Origin: Bacteroidota bacterium
GTDB lineage: Bacteria; Bacteroidota; Bacteroidia; Sphingobacteriales; Sphingobacteriaceae
NCBI GenBank assembly: GCA_026224775.1
Contig: JAMFRP010000057.1
Coordinates: forward strand, 1 to 47,931
Direction of reading: 5' to 3'
DNA length: 47,931 bases
This document shows, one piece after another, positions 17,014-26,174 of the stretch (the first letter of the stretch is position 1; every line of letters starts with the position of its first letter). Both the position numbers and the translations under genes were made by a program. A model generated the notes under the pieces. That model was not told where the DNA came from, searched no databases, and saw only the letters and a list, made by a program, of their open reading frames with translations.

Positions 17014-18917
17014 ATAGCAAAGTTCAATTTTTAAAGCATGCTGCTCCGTTTGATATTTTGCCCGAACATATTTTGGAGGAAGTAGCCAACGAACTACAAG
17101 AGATACGTTACAGTAAAGACACCGTTATTTACCAGCAGGAAATAACCAAAATGCGCGGTGTTGATATTATTGCCAAAGGCGAGTTCGAGTCGTTTTTTTA
17201 TGATAGCGCGCAAAATAAACGCCTGCTCGAAGTTCACGGCGCGGGCTATTGCTATGGCGGAATGTCGGTGCTGCTGAACCGCAAGCAATCCATACGTACC
17301 GTAATTGCCAAAAAAGGCACCATCGTTTATTTTCTGCACCGTAAGCAATTCCGCAGCTTGTGTAAAACCTATGATGGTTTCTTTCAGTATTTTACATCGG
17401 AGTTTGGTAAACGCATGCTTAATGACGATTTCGCGCATTTTTTTAAACGCCCGGTCTCTTTCGAAGAAAGTTATATCGCATCCGAACAACTCTACTCGCG
17501 CAGGATAGAAAGCATTGAGTACCGCGAAATGGTATTGTGCAGCGGCGATACACCTATTTATGAGGCTGCACGCAAAATGGCGGTACATAAGATCAGCTGT
17601 ATTTTTGTAAACGACAGCGATTCAAAGATAATTGGTTTTGTTACTGATATTACTTTGCGTGATAACGTGGTTGCCAAACTATATGACGCCAGCAAGCCTG
17701 TGAGTACGATAATGGATAACCCTATTGTATCTATTGATGCCCAGGCATTTGTTTACGAGGCTATCCTGATGATGTTCCGTACCAAAACGCGGTACCTGCT
17801 CATCAAAAAAGACGGCAAGGTTGATGGCTTCATCAGCCGGACAAAATTATTGAGCGAACAGGCGCAATCGCCGCTGGTATTTATACAATCGGTAAAACTG
17901 GCGCTTTCGGTTGATGAATTGAAGCGTAAGTGGGAATCGGTTCCGCAAATGGTGACACAGCTTTTGGGCAGGGGTGTACATGCCGAAATTGTGAACCAGG
18001 TGATTACTACGGTAGTTGATACCATTGCCCAAAAGGTGATTGAAGGAGTGATCGAAGAACTGGGGGCACCACCCGCCAAGTTTGTATTTATGGTATTAGG
18101 CAGCGAGGGACGTAAAGAGCAAACCTTTAAAACAGACCAGGATAATGCCATTATTTACGAAGATAAAGCCAACGAGCACCGCGAAGAGGTAAGAGAATAC
18201 TTTTTAGAATTCGCGCGCATTGTATCCGAGAGGTTAAACTATATTGGCTTTATTTATTGCACTGGTGGCTTTATGGCGCAAAATCCGAAGTGGACGCATT
18301 CGCTATCCCATTGGAAACGCAACTATATGAACTGGATGTCGGAATCGTTACCCGAAAGTGTGATCAAATTCTCCACCTTTTTCGATTGCCGATCTATTTA
18401 TGGCGAAGAGTCGATCATGATCGAACTAAAGGATTTCTTGGATGAAGAACTGCAAAAGCCAATGGGAAATCTTTTCTTCCACATGGCTAAAAATGCTTTG
18501 CAATACGAACCGCCATTAACCTTCTTTAAGAAGATTAAAACTTTCACTAAAGGCTCACAAGAGGTGTTTGATATTAAGCGCACCATGACCCCTATTGTAG
18601 ACCTGACCCGCGTTTACACCTTGAAAAATCGCATTTTTGAGGTTAATACCGGCGAGCGGCTTAAAGCACTGAAAGAAAAAGGCGTGTTTACCGAAGTGGC
18701 CTATCACGAACTGATGCAATCATATTATTATCTGATGGGGATGCGCCTTCGCAGCCAGGCATCGCAGATTATTCATGATAAAGCAGCGCCCGATAATTAC
18801 ATCGATCCGGCATCATTAACCAAAATTGAACAGGTAACCTTAAAAGAAATATTTAAAACTATCGAAGGTTTCCAGGCCAAGATCAGGATGGAGTTTACGG
18901 GGAATTTGTTAGGGTAG
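17010..18917 (+). CDS. cNMP-binding/CBS/DUF294 nucleotidyltransferase-like protein
   Basis: A 635-residue four-part signalling protein. Residues ~10-125 are a cyclic-nucleotide-binding-like roll; ~165-290 are two CBS domains (MVLCSGDTPIYEAARKMAVHKISCIFVND ... GFVTDITLRDNV), which bind adenylates; ~330-470 are a DUF294 nucleotidyltransferase-like domain with the motif MVLGSEGRKEQTFKTDQDNAI (GSxxR and DxD-type residues); and ~490-630 are the helical DUF294 C-terminal domain. It is related in layout to GlnD-like enzymes, so it may modify a partner protein by nucleotide transfer. The start ATG overlaps the exonuclease stop by four bases. A longer frame from 16953 is rejected for that reason. Confidence 0.9.
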   Translation: MNSKVQFLKHAAPFDILPEHILEEVANELQEIRYSKDTVIYQQEITKMRGVDIIAKGEFESFFYDSAQNKRLLEVHGAGYCYGGMSVLLNRKQSIRTVIAKKGTIVYFLHRKQFRSLCKTYDGFFQYFTSEFGKRMLNDDFAHFFKRPVSFEESYIASEQLYSRRIESIEYREMVLCSGDTPIYEAARKMAVHKISCIFVNDSDSKIIGFVTDITLRDNVVAKLYDASKPVSTIMDNPIVSIDAQAFVYEAILMMFRTKTRYLLIKKDGKVDGFISRTKLLSEQAQSPLVFIQSVKLALSVDELKRKWESVPQMVTQLLGRGVHAEIVNQVITTVVDTIAQKVIEGVIEELGAPPAKFVFMVLGSEGRKEQTFKTDQDNAIIYEDKANEHREEVREYFLEFARIVSERLNYIGFIYCTGGFMAQNPKWTHSLSHWKRNYMNWMSESLPESVIKFSTFFDCRSIYGEESIMIELKDFLDEELQKPMGNLFFHMAKNALQYEPPLTFFKKIKTFTKGSQEVFDIKRTMTPIVDLTRVYTLKNRIFEVNTGERLKALKEKGVFTEVAYHELMQSYYYLMGMRLRSQASQIIHDKAAPDNYIDPASLTKIEQVTLKEIFKTIEGFQAKIRMEFTGNLLG

Positions 18918-19315
18918 AACACAATTATCACCATCTTTTACACGGATGATCCCCAAACATTAGCATCCCCAATTATTTGCTTTACTATTTTATAAGCTAC
19001 ATTTCTTATAACACAAATTTATAAAAGAGGGGGAGGGTTTCTACGGGAAACCGTAATGTGAAAACTTAGGTCTGCATAGGCCACCTGGCCGTGCTGATTG
19101 AACGGGATCATAAAAACCCCGCATAGCCGGACCCGCCGCCAGGCGGAAAATGCCCGATAATCTGCTTTCAACCACGAGCAAACGTTCCGGCAAAAAGAAC
19201 TTCCAGGTGAGCTAGCTCAGGTATGGATAAATATCTCCAATTACTTTAACAATAATTAACAGAACCAATATTAGAGATAACACAAATAAGTTTCATCTTA
19301 GTGCAAACATCAAAA
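18918..19315. other. Gap with an orphan operator copy and a gene relic
   Basis: No gene fits here. At 19042-19055 lies TACGGGAAACCGTA, the fourth copy of the operator found in the 27-33 kb region. On the minus strand a TAAATTTG box (19014-19021) follows it after 20 bases rather than 22; on the plus strand there is no box. At about 19160-19220 the sequence resembles 22130-22190 in the DUF4236-SH3 gene, with 19 identical bases (GCAAACGTTCCGGCAAAAA), reading ...FLPERLL... on the minus strand. It is the relic of a second copy of that gene. So this gap holds debris of the accessory cassette. Confidence 0.5.
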
Positions 19316-21766
19316 ATGAAACTTATCCTAACCTTATTTCTGTTTACCTTATCAGGGATTAGTGCATTTTGCCAGCAAGTAACCGTAAACGGCAAAATAA
19401 CCGATGAGCATAACAAGCCAATCCCATTCGCCAGCGTTTATGTTAAAAATACCACGACTGGCTCATCCGCAAACAGCGATGGTGAATATACGCTCCAATT
19501 AAAACCAGGAACTTATGAGGTAAGGTATGGTTCTGTTGGATACAAACAGGAAAATCGAGTAGTGCAGCTTACCGCCGATAAGCAGGTCAATATTATTTTA
19601 CAAACTGAGAGTTACCAGTTAACTGATGTTGTGATTAGCGCCACTGGTGAAAATCCGGCTTACGCCATTATCCGCAATGCAATCAAAAAACGTAAACAGC
19701 ATTTGGAAGAAGTTAAAGCCTATACCTGCGATGTTTATATAAAAGGTGTACAAAAACTATTAGCTGCGCCGAAAAAATTCATGGGTATTGATATTCAGAA
19801 AGCAACAAGTGAAGCCGGGCTTGATTCAAACCGGCGGGGTATTATCTACCTGTCTGAATCACAATCAAAATACAGTTTCAAACAGCCAGATAAGGTGCAT
19901 GAGGAAATGATCTCTTCAAAAGTAGCGGGAAGCAACCGGGCATTCAGTTATAACCGGGCATCCGACATGGAGATTAATTTTTATAAAAACATACAGGTAT
20001 GGGAAGGCTTGAGCAACAGGCCCGTAATATCGCCCATAGCTGATAATGCACTATTTTATTACAAGTATAAACTTCTGGGCAAAACTGTTGAAAATGGCGA
20101 AACAATTGATAAAATCAGAGTTATACCCAAACGAAATTATGATGCCTGCTTTCAAGGGGACATTTATATTTTGGAGGATAGCTGGCGCATTTATGGGCTG
20201 AATTTATTTATTACCAAAGCGCAAAATATCAATTTTGTGGACACGTTACGTTTCAGCGAGCAATTTTTCCCGGTAGGTAAAACTATATGGATGCCATCTT
20301 CAATCAAATTTGAATTTGTAGGCGGAATATTTAGCTTTAAGTTCGGCGGATATTATATCTCTGTTTATAAGAATTACAATATTAATCCTGTTTTCACCAA
20401 AAACGAGTTTAATGAAGTATTGCGCATTACAAAGGATACTAATAAAAAGGATTCTGTTTTTTGGGAGAACGAGCGACCGGTACCCCTGACCGACGAAGAA
20501 AAAGCAGATTATAAAAACAAAGCCGTATTGGCCCGGAAACGAGAATCCAAACCCTACCTCGATTCGCTCGACAAGGTGAATAATAAATTTAACACCACCG
20601 CGCTTTTGAGTGACTATCATTATCGCGACAGGTACAAGCATGAGTATCTGAATCTCGATCCCCTACTTACAGCCGTTAAATTTAATACCGTACAGGGTTT
20701 TGATATCAATTATGGCGGATCATTTTCTAAACGGATCGACACCTTAAATAACCGCTTCCTGGTGCTTGGCGCTAAAGGCGGCTATGGCTTCTCTGATCAT
20801 AAATTTACCGGAAGTATCTATGCTGTATTACCGGTGTCGTCATTCACGTTTGGGTTCAAAGTCGGTTCAGAAGTGGCTGACCTGAACGGCGACGGTACTG
20901 TTTCGCCATTAGTAAACACCTTTTACAGCTTATTTGAGAAAGAAAACTATGAGAAGCTTTATCAAAAGCGATATGTATCGATATCGGCTGATAAACGGAT
21001 AACCGGCGGCTGGCTTGCCAGCGCCAGCGTGGAATGGGCCGACAGGACCTGGCTGCCCAATACCACATCTTACAGTTTTTTTAATCCGGGTAACAAAACG
21101 TATACTTCAAATAACCCGCTTTTACCTAACCAGGATGTTCCCTTATTTCCTGAAAGCCAATCATTCAAGATCACCTTTCGTACATCATATGATTTCAGTG
21201 ATCAATATGAAACATTCCCTACAGGCAGGCGTTATTTGCCGTCACCCTATCCAACCATCGGTGTAAATTATACCACAGGTATAAAAGGCATATTAGGTTC
21301 GGATGTGGATTATAACTTGGTATCTGCAGATGTATCCAAATCAGGTATAAGCGCAGGTGTATTGGGACAAAGCTCATTTTATGTTGGAGCAGGCAAATTT
21401 TTAAATGACAATAACCTGTATTACCCGGATTACAAACAATTCTTAGGCAACCAGGTATTGTTTTATAAAAGCGATATAAACAGTTTTTTACTGCTCAATT
21501 ATTATAATTTCAGCACTTATAAACAATATATCGAAGGGCATTTTGAGCAAAACTTTTCCGGCTTTATTTTAAATAAGATACCACTGATCAGAAAATTGAA
21601 GTTGCAGGAAATTTTTGATGCGAATTATTTAAGCACTTCATCGCTAAAAAACTACACCGAACTGGGCTTTGGTATACAATACCTCAATTTTAGGTTAATA
21701 TATGGCAGGTCATTTAATAGCGGAAGTAATATAAACTCTGCTATCAGATTAGGTGTTAATTTTTAA
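19316..21766 (+). CDS. DUF5686 outer-membrane protein with carboxypeptidase-regulatory-like domain
   Basis: An 816-residue exported protein; ATG at 19316 is chosen over a GTG five codons earlier because it directly begins the signal peptide (MKLILTLFLFTLSGISAFCQ). Residues ~22-105 are a CarboxypepD_reg-like beta domain (VNGKITDEHNKPIPFASVYVKNTTTGSSANSDGEYTL). The rest matches the DUF5686 family, a large Bacteroidota group predicted to end in a beta barrel, as suggested by alternating strands and the C-terminal LGVNF. The function is unknown; an outer-membrane channel or assembly role is assumed from structure. It stands alone on the plus strand and converges with the minus-strand cassette. 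Confidence 0.88.
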   Translation: MKLILTLFLFTLSGISAFCQQVTVNGKITDEHNKPIPFASVYVKNTTTGSSANSDGEYTLQLKPGTYEVRYGSVGYKQENRVVQLTADKQVNIILQTESYQLTDVVISATGENPAYAIIRNAIKKRKQHLEEVKAYTCDVYIKGVQKLLAAPKKFMGIDIQKATSEAGLDSNRRGIIYLSESQSKYSFKQPDKVHEEMISSKVAGSNRAFSYNRASDMEINFYKNIQVWEGLSNRPVISPIADNALFYYKYKLLGKTVENGETIDKIRVIPKRNYDACFQGDIYILEDSWRIYGLNLFITKAQNINFVDTLRFSEQFFPVGKTIWMPSSIKFEFVGGIFSFKFGGYYISVYKNYNINPVFTKNEFNEVLRITKDTNKKDSVFWENERPVPLTDEEKADYKNKAVLARKRESKPYLDSLDKVNNKFNTTALLSDYHYRDRYKHEYLNLDPLLTAVKFNTVQGFDINYGGSFSKRIDTLNNRFLVLGAKGGYGFSDHKFTGSIYAVLPVSSFTFGFKVGSEVADLNGDGTVSPLVNTFYSLFEKENYEKLYQKRYVSISADKRITGGWLASASVEWADRTWLPNTTSYSFFNPGNKTYTSNNPLLPNQDVPLFPESQSFKITFRTSYDFSDQYETFPTGRRYLPSPYPTIGVNYTTGIKGILGSDVDYNLVSADVSKSGISAGVLGQSSFYVGAGKFLNDNNLYYPDYKQFLGNQVLFYKSDINSFLLLNYYNFSTYKQYIEGHFEQNFSGFILNKIPLIRKLKLQEIFDANYLSTSSLKNYTELGFGIQYLNFRLIYGRSFNSGSNINSAIRLGVNF

Positions 21767-21812
21767 GGTATAACACTGAAGCCAGGCGAAAAATGCTCAA
21801 ACAAACCTCAAT

Positions 21813-23198
21813 CTATCCAATCACCATCTTCCCCTGCAATTCCCCAATCCCGGACAAAAAGCCCGCAAACCCATCCATCGCCCCTTGCTTAGACGTCGTT
21901 ATCACTTCATAGATCCCGGTATCCGACGTAAGCGTATACTCCGAATACATACAGATCGGAATCTGTCGGTTATCATTAAAGCGTCTATCCGGCCCACTGT
22001 TCTTGTTCACGTACTTCCAGGTTTGTCCCACCACAACAGCGTCCCCAGAAACACCCTCTTCCTCGATAAACCGGGTCAATGAACTGCTGATCTTCAAATT
22101 CTTATAAAATACCGCTGCAAAAGTATTCCCGCGTTTAACCAGCAAACGTTCCGGCAAAAAATAAAACTCCAGGTTAGTAAGCCTCAAACAGGGAATGGAG
22201 ACATTTGTCGTAAAATGAGGAAGGGGAGCGCGATTGTCCGAAATGCCTTGCACCCCAACACGCTTGATCAGGTTCCCTGCGCCACCATGCCTCTTAAAAT
22301 CGATATTCTGTTGCGTATTCAAATACTGCCATATCCTGGCCGAACGTGAAAACATAGCAAAATGCTTGCTAAATTGTTCATAGACTTGTTTGAACTGCTC
22401 ATCCATCTCATAATTTAATTCGACCTCAAACCTGCGCTTATCATGCTGCTTTAGCCACCTGATCCAAAACACAAAGCCGATCAGTCCGACAATGAAAATA
22501 TAACCCGCATAGCGATTAGCTGTCACAGCCTGACTTTCCGTAAGCTCGTCATGATGTACATGTTGGATCTCGGCAAAGCGGCGCTTGATATAACCCACTG
22601 AATCATGGAAACTTGCTTTCAACCATTTCCGGTTATCCGAATCAGCCAGTAAAAACGTTTGACCTGCGATTGCTGACCTTACAACCGCAGCTTTTGGGTT
22701 CGGCGCGCGCCTTAGATAGGCGCCGATAGGAGAGGTGACCCTTACCAAGGTACTGTCACTTGCCGGTTGCGTAACAACCGTTTTGCTGCTGAAGGTGGTA
22801 AATGCTAAGACCAGCAAGAATACAATTAGCGGGAAAATGCCCAACCAATTCGCGTATGATGATTTTCCTGCCTTTTCCGTTAACTCGCTCACAAAATCTT
22901 TCGAATCTGTATCCGTCAGCTCGTAAATGTTTGCTGATGCAATATTGTGCCCGGCCTCGATCGGCAAAGGATTGCTTTGTGGTGGCGTGAATTGCGCCGG
23001 TGTAATCGGCGAACGTGGCGAGCCGGCGTCGATCTTGCGCCGGTAGCTGATACCGTGTGAGCTCAAATTCACATAAGTTCCCCTGGGGCCGATATTAACC
23101 CTTGCGCCCTTTACACCTACGGAATAGCTGATGCCACTTTTTGAAAAATTGACGCGGCAAGGACCGGAGCCAAATGATTTGCGATAAGACCAACCCAT
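21813..23198 (-). CDS. DUF4236 and SH3-like domain membrane protein
   Basis: A 461-residue protein and the last gene of the minus-strand operon. Residues ~1-58 are a DUF4236 domain (WSYRKSFGSGPCRVNFSKSGISYSVGVKGARVNIGPRGTYV), ~118-140 a membrane segment, ~155-215 a bacterial SH3-like domain (VTSPIGAYLRRAPNPKAAVV ... VGYIKRRF) that should lie outside, and ~228-248 a second membrane segment. The ~215-residue C-terminal part is again cytoplasmic and is not recognised. A relic of a paralogue of this C-terminal part lies near 19160-19220. It starts 6 bases after the vWA-like gene. The SH3 part may sense or bind peptidoglycan; this is family knowledge and not shown here. Confidence 0.8.
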   Translation of the reverse strand: MGWSYRKSFGSGPCRVNFSKSGISYSVGVKGARVNIGPRGTYVNLSSHGISYRRKIDAGSPRSPITPAQFTPPQSNPLPIEAGHNIASANIYELTDTDSKDFVSELTEKAGKSSYANWLGIFPLIVFLLVLAFTTFSSKTVVTQPASDSTLVRVTSPIGAYLRRAPNPKAAVVRSAIAGQTFLLADSDNRKWLKASFHDSVGYIKRRFAEIQHVHHDELTESQAVTANRYAGYIFIVGLIGFVFWIRWLKQHDKRRFEVELNYEMDEQFKQVYEQFSKHFAMFSRSARIWQYLNTQQNIDFKRHGGAGNLIKRVGVQGISDNRAPLPHFTTNVSIPCLRLTNLEFYFLPERLLVKRGNTFAAVFYKNLKISSSLTRFIEEEGVSGDAVVVGQTWKYVNKNSGPDRRFNDNRQIPICMYSEYTLTSDTGIYEVITTSKQGAMDGFAGFLSGIGELQGKMVIG

Positions 23199-23204
23199 GA
23201 TTAT

Positions 23205-24167
23205 TTATTGAATTTTGTTAACGCCCAAAAAGTTTACTATCACTTTCTCTGCTTCATCTTTTGAATTAGCGCAAGGGTGCAGTTCAAAGCGTTTTACTTT
23301 GGATTGTTGAAGCCAATCAGTCCAAAAAAGCTTCATAATTTCCATATCGGTTGGCTGAACCGTAGCGGAACCAGCTTTTGATAAAGACCTATCGTAGAGT
23401 TCCATAACTAATACTTCGAGGTTTTTCAAATGGTCATTGTGAATCGGATTGATACGGAATTGTTTGTTCTTTTTAAAGAACGCATTGATGTCAGTTTGAC
23501 CGGATGTCAAAAACGCGGTTCGGAAATTATCGATCCGCTTTTTGCTGAGATCAAAACCCTTGTCATAGATACCCGCCTCAATGTAGCCGTCGGTTGTTAA
23601 GATCAAGATATTGCGATAAGCGTTAACGTAGGTTTCACCCTCATCGTTAATGGGCTGTTCTTCCGGTAATACAATGCGGTCATCTATGCCCTGGTTAAAA
23701 TAAGTCCAGATGTCCGCGCCGAAATTCTGTGAAGCGGCTTTATTATTGATATGGTTGAACTCGGTGACCATGGCTGTTTCATCTTGCTTCAATGTCCTAG
23801 TAGCCGAAGGCCTGGCCATAATGTAATTGATCCGCTCGTTTTGGTTTTTGAATTTACCAAAATCGATTAGCAGCTTGTCTGTATTGACTTGATATTGATT
23901 AATCAGGCCTTTGTTGATGAAATCGATGAGTAATTTATCCTTTTGATTCTCTGAACGCCTGTAACGGAGGATAGGCGGATATAAATCATTGGTGATAATC
24001 CTGAGGATGTCTACATCATTCAGCGGCCTTTTATACAAATTAGGATTAACCCGGTTGGAGAGGTCGGGCGCGAAAGTAATATTGAAATGGATGATGGTCG
24101 TTTTCTTTGGAACGGGTTTTACTACCGAAAGTAAAGCGATCATCCCCATTATAAATAGTTTATTCAT
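23205..24167 (-). CDS. Exported vWA-like protein
   Basis: A 320-residue protein with an N-terminal hydrophobic segment (~4-18) that is a signal peptide or anchor. The order of motifs resembles a von Willebrand A fold: a first strand with an Asp/Ser loop (IIHFNITFAPDLSNRV) and a later strand with NILILTTDGYIEAG, where Asp and Gly match the third metal-site loop. The MIDAS is incomplete, since the second Ser of DxSxS is replaced by Arg. The remainder is not recognised. It directly follows the PLD-like gene with no gap, and precedes the DUF4236-SH3 gene, so these are certainly one operon. It probably mediates protein contacts in the envelope; assignment is moderate. Confidence 0.65.
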   Translation of the reverse strand: MNKLFIMGMIALLSVVKPVPKKTTIIHFNITFAPDLSNRVNPNLYKRPLNDVDILRIITNDLYPPILRYRRSENQKDKLLIDFINKGLINQYQVNTDKLLIDFGKFKNQNERINYIMARPSATRTLKQDETAMVTEFNHINNKAASQNFGADIWTYFNQGIDDRIVLPEEQPINDEGETYVNAYRNILILTTDGYIEAGIYDKGFDLSKKRIDNFRTAFLTSGQTDINAFFKKNKQFRINPIHNDHLKNLEVLVMELYDRSLSKAGSATVQPTDMEIMKLFWTDWLQQSKVKRFELHPCANSKDEAEKVIVNFLGVNKIQ

Positions 24168-26153
24168 TTAAATCACGGTTACACGTTTACTGATCTTATG
24201 GTTATCAATCTTGTCGTTCTGCCATGCGCCAGCTATTTCCGATGCCTGTCCAGCTTTAAGCGTCGCCAAAGCCACGGAATATTGCTGGTGAAGGAAGTCA
24301 TCCCAGCCTTCTAAAAAGACGTTGATTCTATCTTTCAAGGCGTTGATGGAGATCGGCAGGTTGTCTGACTGTATGTGTTGGGTGTAAATAGCTGCGACTT
24401 CATCGATCGTTTTCGAATCGGCCAGCATACTGCTGCGTTTCCGCTGGAGATTTTGGTTTAAAGCCGAAGGTAAAGCTGCCAGTTCCTGGCTGGTCAACTT
24501 TATATCGGCTCGTAGCTGTATGACCGCTTTTTCTAAGGTCGAGGTTTCTTCTTTCAATACAAGGATTTTATCTGTGTTTTCTGCTATTTCCTGCCTTAGC
24601 TGTTTGATCAATACTCCATTACGCTGCGTTGCTATGTCCGGATCACGGTCTTCAAAAATTTGCATCAGCTTTTTAAAAGCCAGTTTAAATAGCAATAAGC
24701 CAAAGGCACCAAACACAAAGACCAGGTAGAAATTCGTATCGGTGAAAGCCATTCCGATATGCCATGATTCATTTGTATTGCCTCGGGCATAATTGACCTC
24801 ATAAACAGCTTGGGTCACTTTAAAAGCCACTGCACCGTCCAATAGCACAATGCCGAACACAAAACTGAAAACGGTTACCCACTTTCCAGTCACAAAACGA
24901 TCAATCACCGCAAAAGCCAATGGTATAAATACAAACAAGAATATGAAGTAGGGTGCGGTGCCTGCTTTGTGCAATGCTTTATTCATCGCATCCTGGTTAA
25001 ATATTTGTGCGGCAGCTATCGGTACGCCCTGCGCTTCGGCTGCTTTGGCGTCGGCTACACTAAAGAGCAGGATATAGGCTGCCGATGAATAAAATAGAAA
25101 CAAATAAAATAATAGTGCCGCATTGAAAATAGCGGTCGGTATGAATTCAAACCACTTAAACTTTGGACGGAGAAACTCTCTTTCAGCCAACTTGATCTGC
25201 CGGTCCAGTTCATCGTTTTTACCGGTTAAAAATGAAATCTTGGTAACTTTTAACTCGTCAATGTTTTTGGAAGTGACTTCAATTTCCGCTTCCAGATTGG
25301 TGCGCCTGGTTTCCAGATCAGCTTGACCGAGTTCGGTTTCCCGCTCCAGGAAATTGATCTGTATTTCTCCATTTTTTGTAATATTGTCCAGGTTTTTGAT
25401 ACGGTGTTCTTCAATCTTGGTAGTCAGTCGTCTCTTTTTGTCCTCGATCACATCGATATCGTTCAGGAACACGGAATAAAGTGTATCCAGGGCCGTGTTA
25501 AGAATCTGGTGATCCCCATTATTAGCTTTACAGCGCTCAAAACCGTGTTTACGCAACATGTCCCTGTCAAAGCTACCGACTTCTGCTGCGATCATGGAGT
25601 CGAGTATATGCCGAAACTCGTCTTCCATTTTTACAGTGACTTCCATGGGTACTGCTTTTGGCTTTTCCGGCTTTGGCGCAGCATTAGCGTTCGCGGGTTC
25701 TGTTTTTTGAGCAAGGATGCGTGTTTTGGTCTCATTAAAGGTGTCGATCAACGATGCGACGGTTTCTTTGTGATCGGTGGTAATAATGCTTTCCTGGTTG
25801 TTCTTTTTGGCATTGACCGACCAATTGTACGACCCGTGAAGCGCGATATGTTTATCAATAACGCAGAATTTTTGGTTCATCCCGCCATAACCATTGCTTT
25901 TGATTTTATAAACTGTGGCTCCTTTGGATTCCAAAAGTCCAAAATCCAGTTTTTCATTTTCCTGGTTATCGGCTATGATGACTTCAATATGAATCCCTTC
26001 AGCCAATTTGCTCAGCAAAATATTAAAAAGTTCCTCATCGGTAAACCAGGCAGTAGCGATAAGGATCTCAAATTCCGCTTGGAAGAGTTCGCTTTTAATT
26101 TTGGCGTAAATCTCTTTGTTGTCGTTGATAACTTGTTGGTCGATCAGTTCCAT
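24168..26153 (-). CDS. Membrane protein with a degenerate phospholipase D-like domain
   Basis: A 661-residue protein. Residues ~10-150 form one PLD-like domain (IEVIIADNQ ... MNQKFCVIDKHIALHGSYNWS). The HxKxxxxD catalytic motif reads NQKFCVID, so the nucleophilic His is Asn, while the GSYNWS strand is intact; it is probably not a normal phosphodiesterase. Residues ~245-310 and ~520-580 are coiled coils that flank four membrane segments (~325-360, 395-420, 425-447, 470-492). The last ~80 residues are soluble. One HKD half suggests that it would need to dimerise. The gene lies between the 415-residue orphan (21-base gap) and the vWA-like gene (no gap). Confidence 0.75.
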   Translation of the reverse strand: MELIDQQVINDNKEIYAKIKSELFQAEFEILIATAWFTDEELFNILLSKLAEGIHIEVIIADNQENEKLDFGLLESKGATVYKIKSNGYGGMNQKFCVIDKHIALHGSYNWSVNAKKNNQESIITTDHKETVASLIDTFNETKTRILAQKTEPANANAAPKPEKPKAVPMEVTVKMEDEFRHILDSMIAAEVGSFDRDMLRKHGFERCKANNGDHQILNTALDTLYSVFLNDIDVIEDKKRRLTTKIEEHRIKNLDNITKNGEIQINFLERETELGQADLETRRTNLEAEIEVTSKNIDELKVTKISFLTGKNDELDRQIKLAEREFLRPKFKWFEFIPTAIFNAALLFYLFLFYSSAAYILLFSVADAKAAEAQGVPIAAAQIFNQDAMNKALHKAGTAPYFIFLFVFIPLAFAVIDRFVTGKWVTVFSFVFGIVLLDGAVAFKVTQAVYEVNYARGNTNESWHIGMAFTDTNFYLVFVFGAFGLLLFKLAFKKLMQIFEDRDPDIATQRNGVLIKQLRQEIAENTDKILVLKEETSTLEKAVIQLRADIKLTSQELAALPSALNQNLQRKRSSMLADSKTIDEVAAIYTQHIQSDNLPISINALKDRINVFLEGWDDFLHQQYSVALATLKAGQASEIAGAWQNDKIDNHKISKRVTVI

Positions 26154-26174
26154 TTATAGTGATAGGGTTTAGGG

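Noticed and set aside
22600..22630. Second match between 19160-19172 and 22612-22625
   Set aside because: Only 12 bases are shared and the order is reversed relative to the stronger 19-base match, so it is probably chance.
25323..26159. 278-codon plus-strand frame opposite the PLD-like gene
   Set aside because: It is the antisense shadow of a gene with clear PLD motifs and tight operon spacing; its own translation has no domain or signal.
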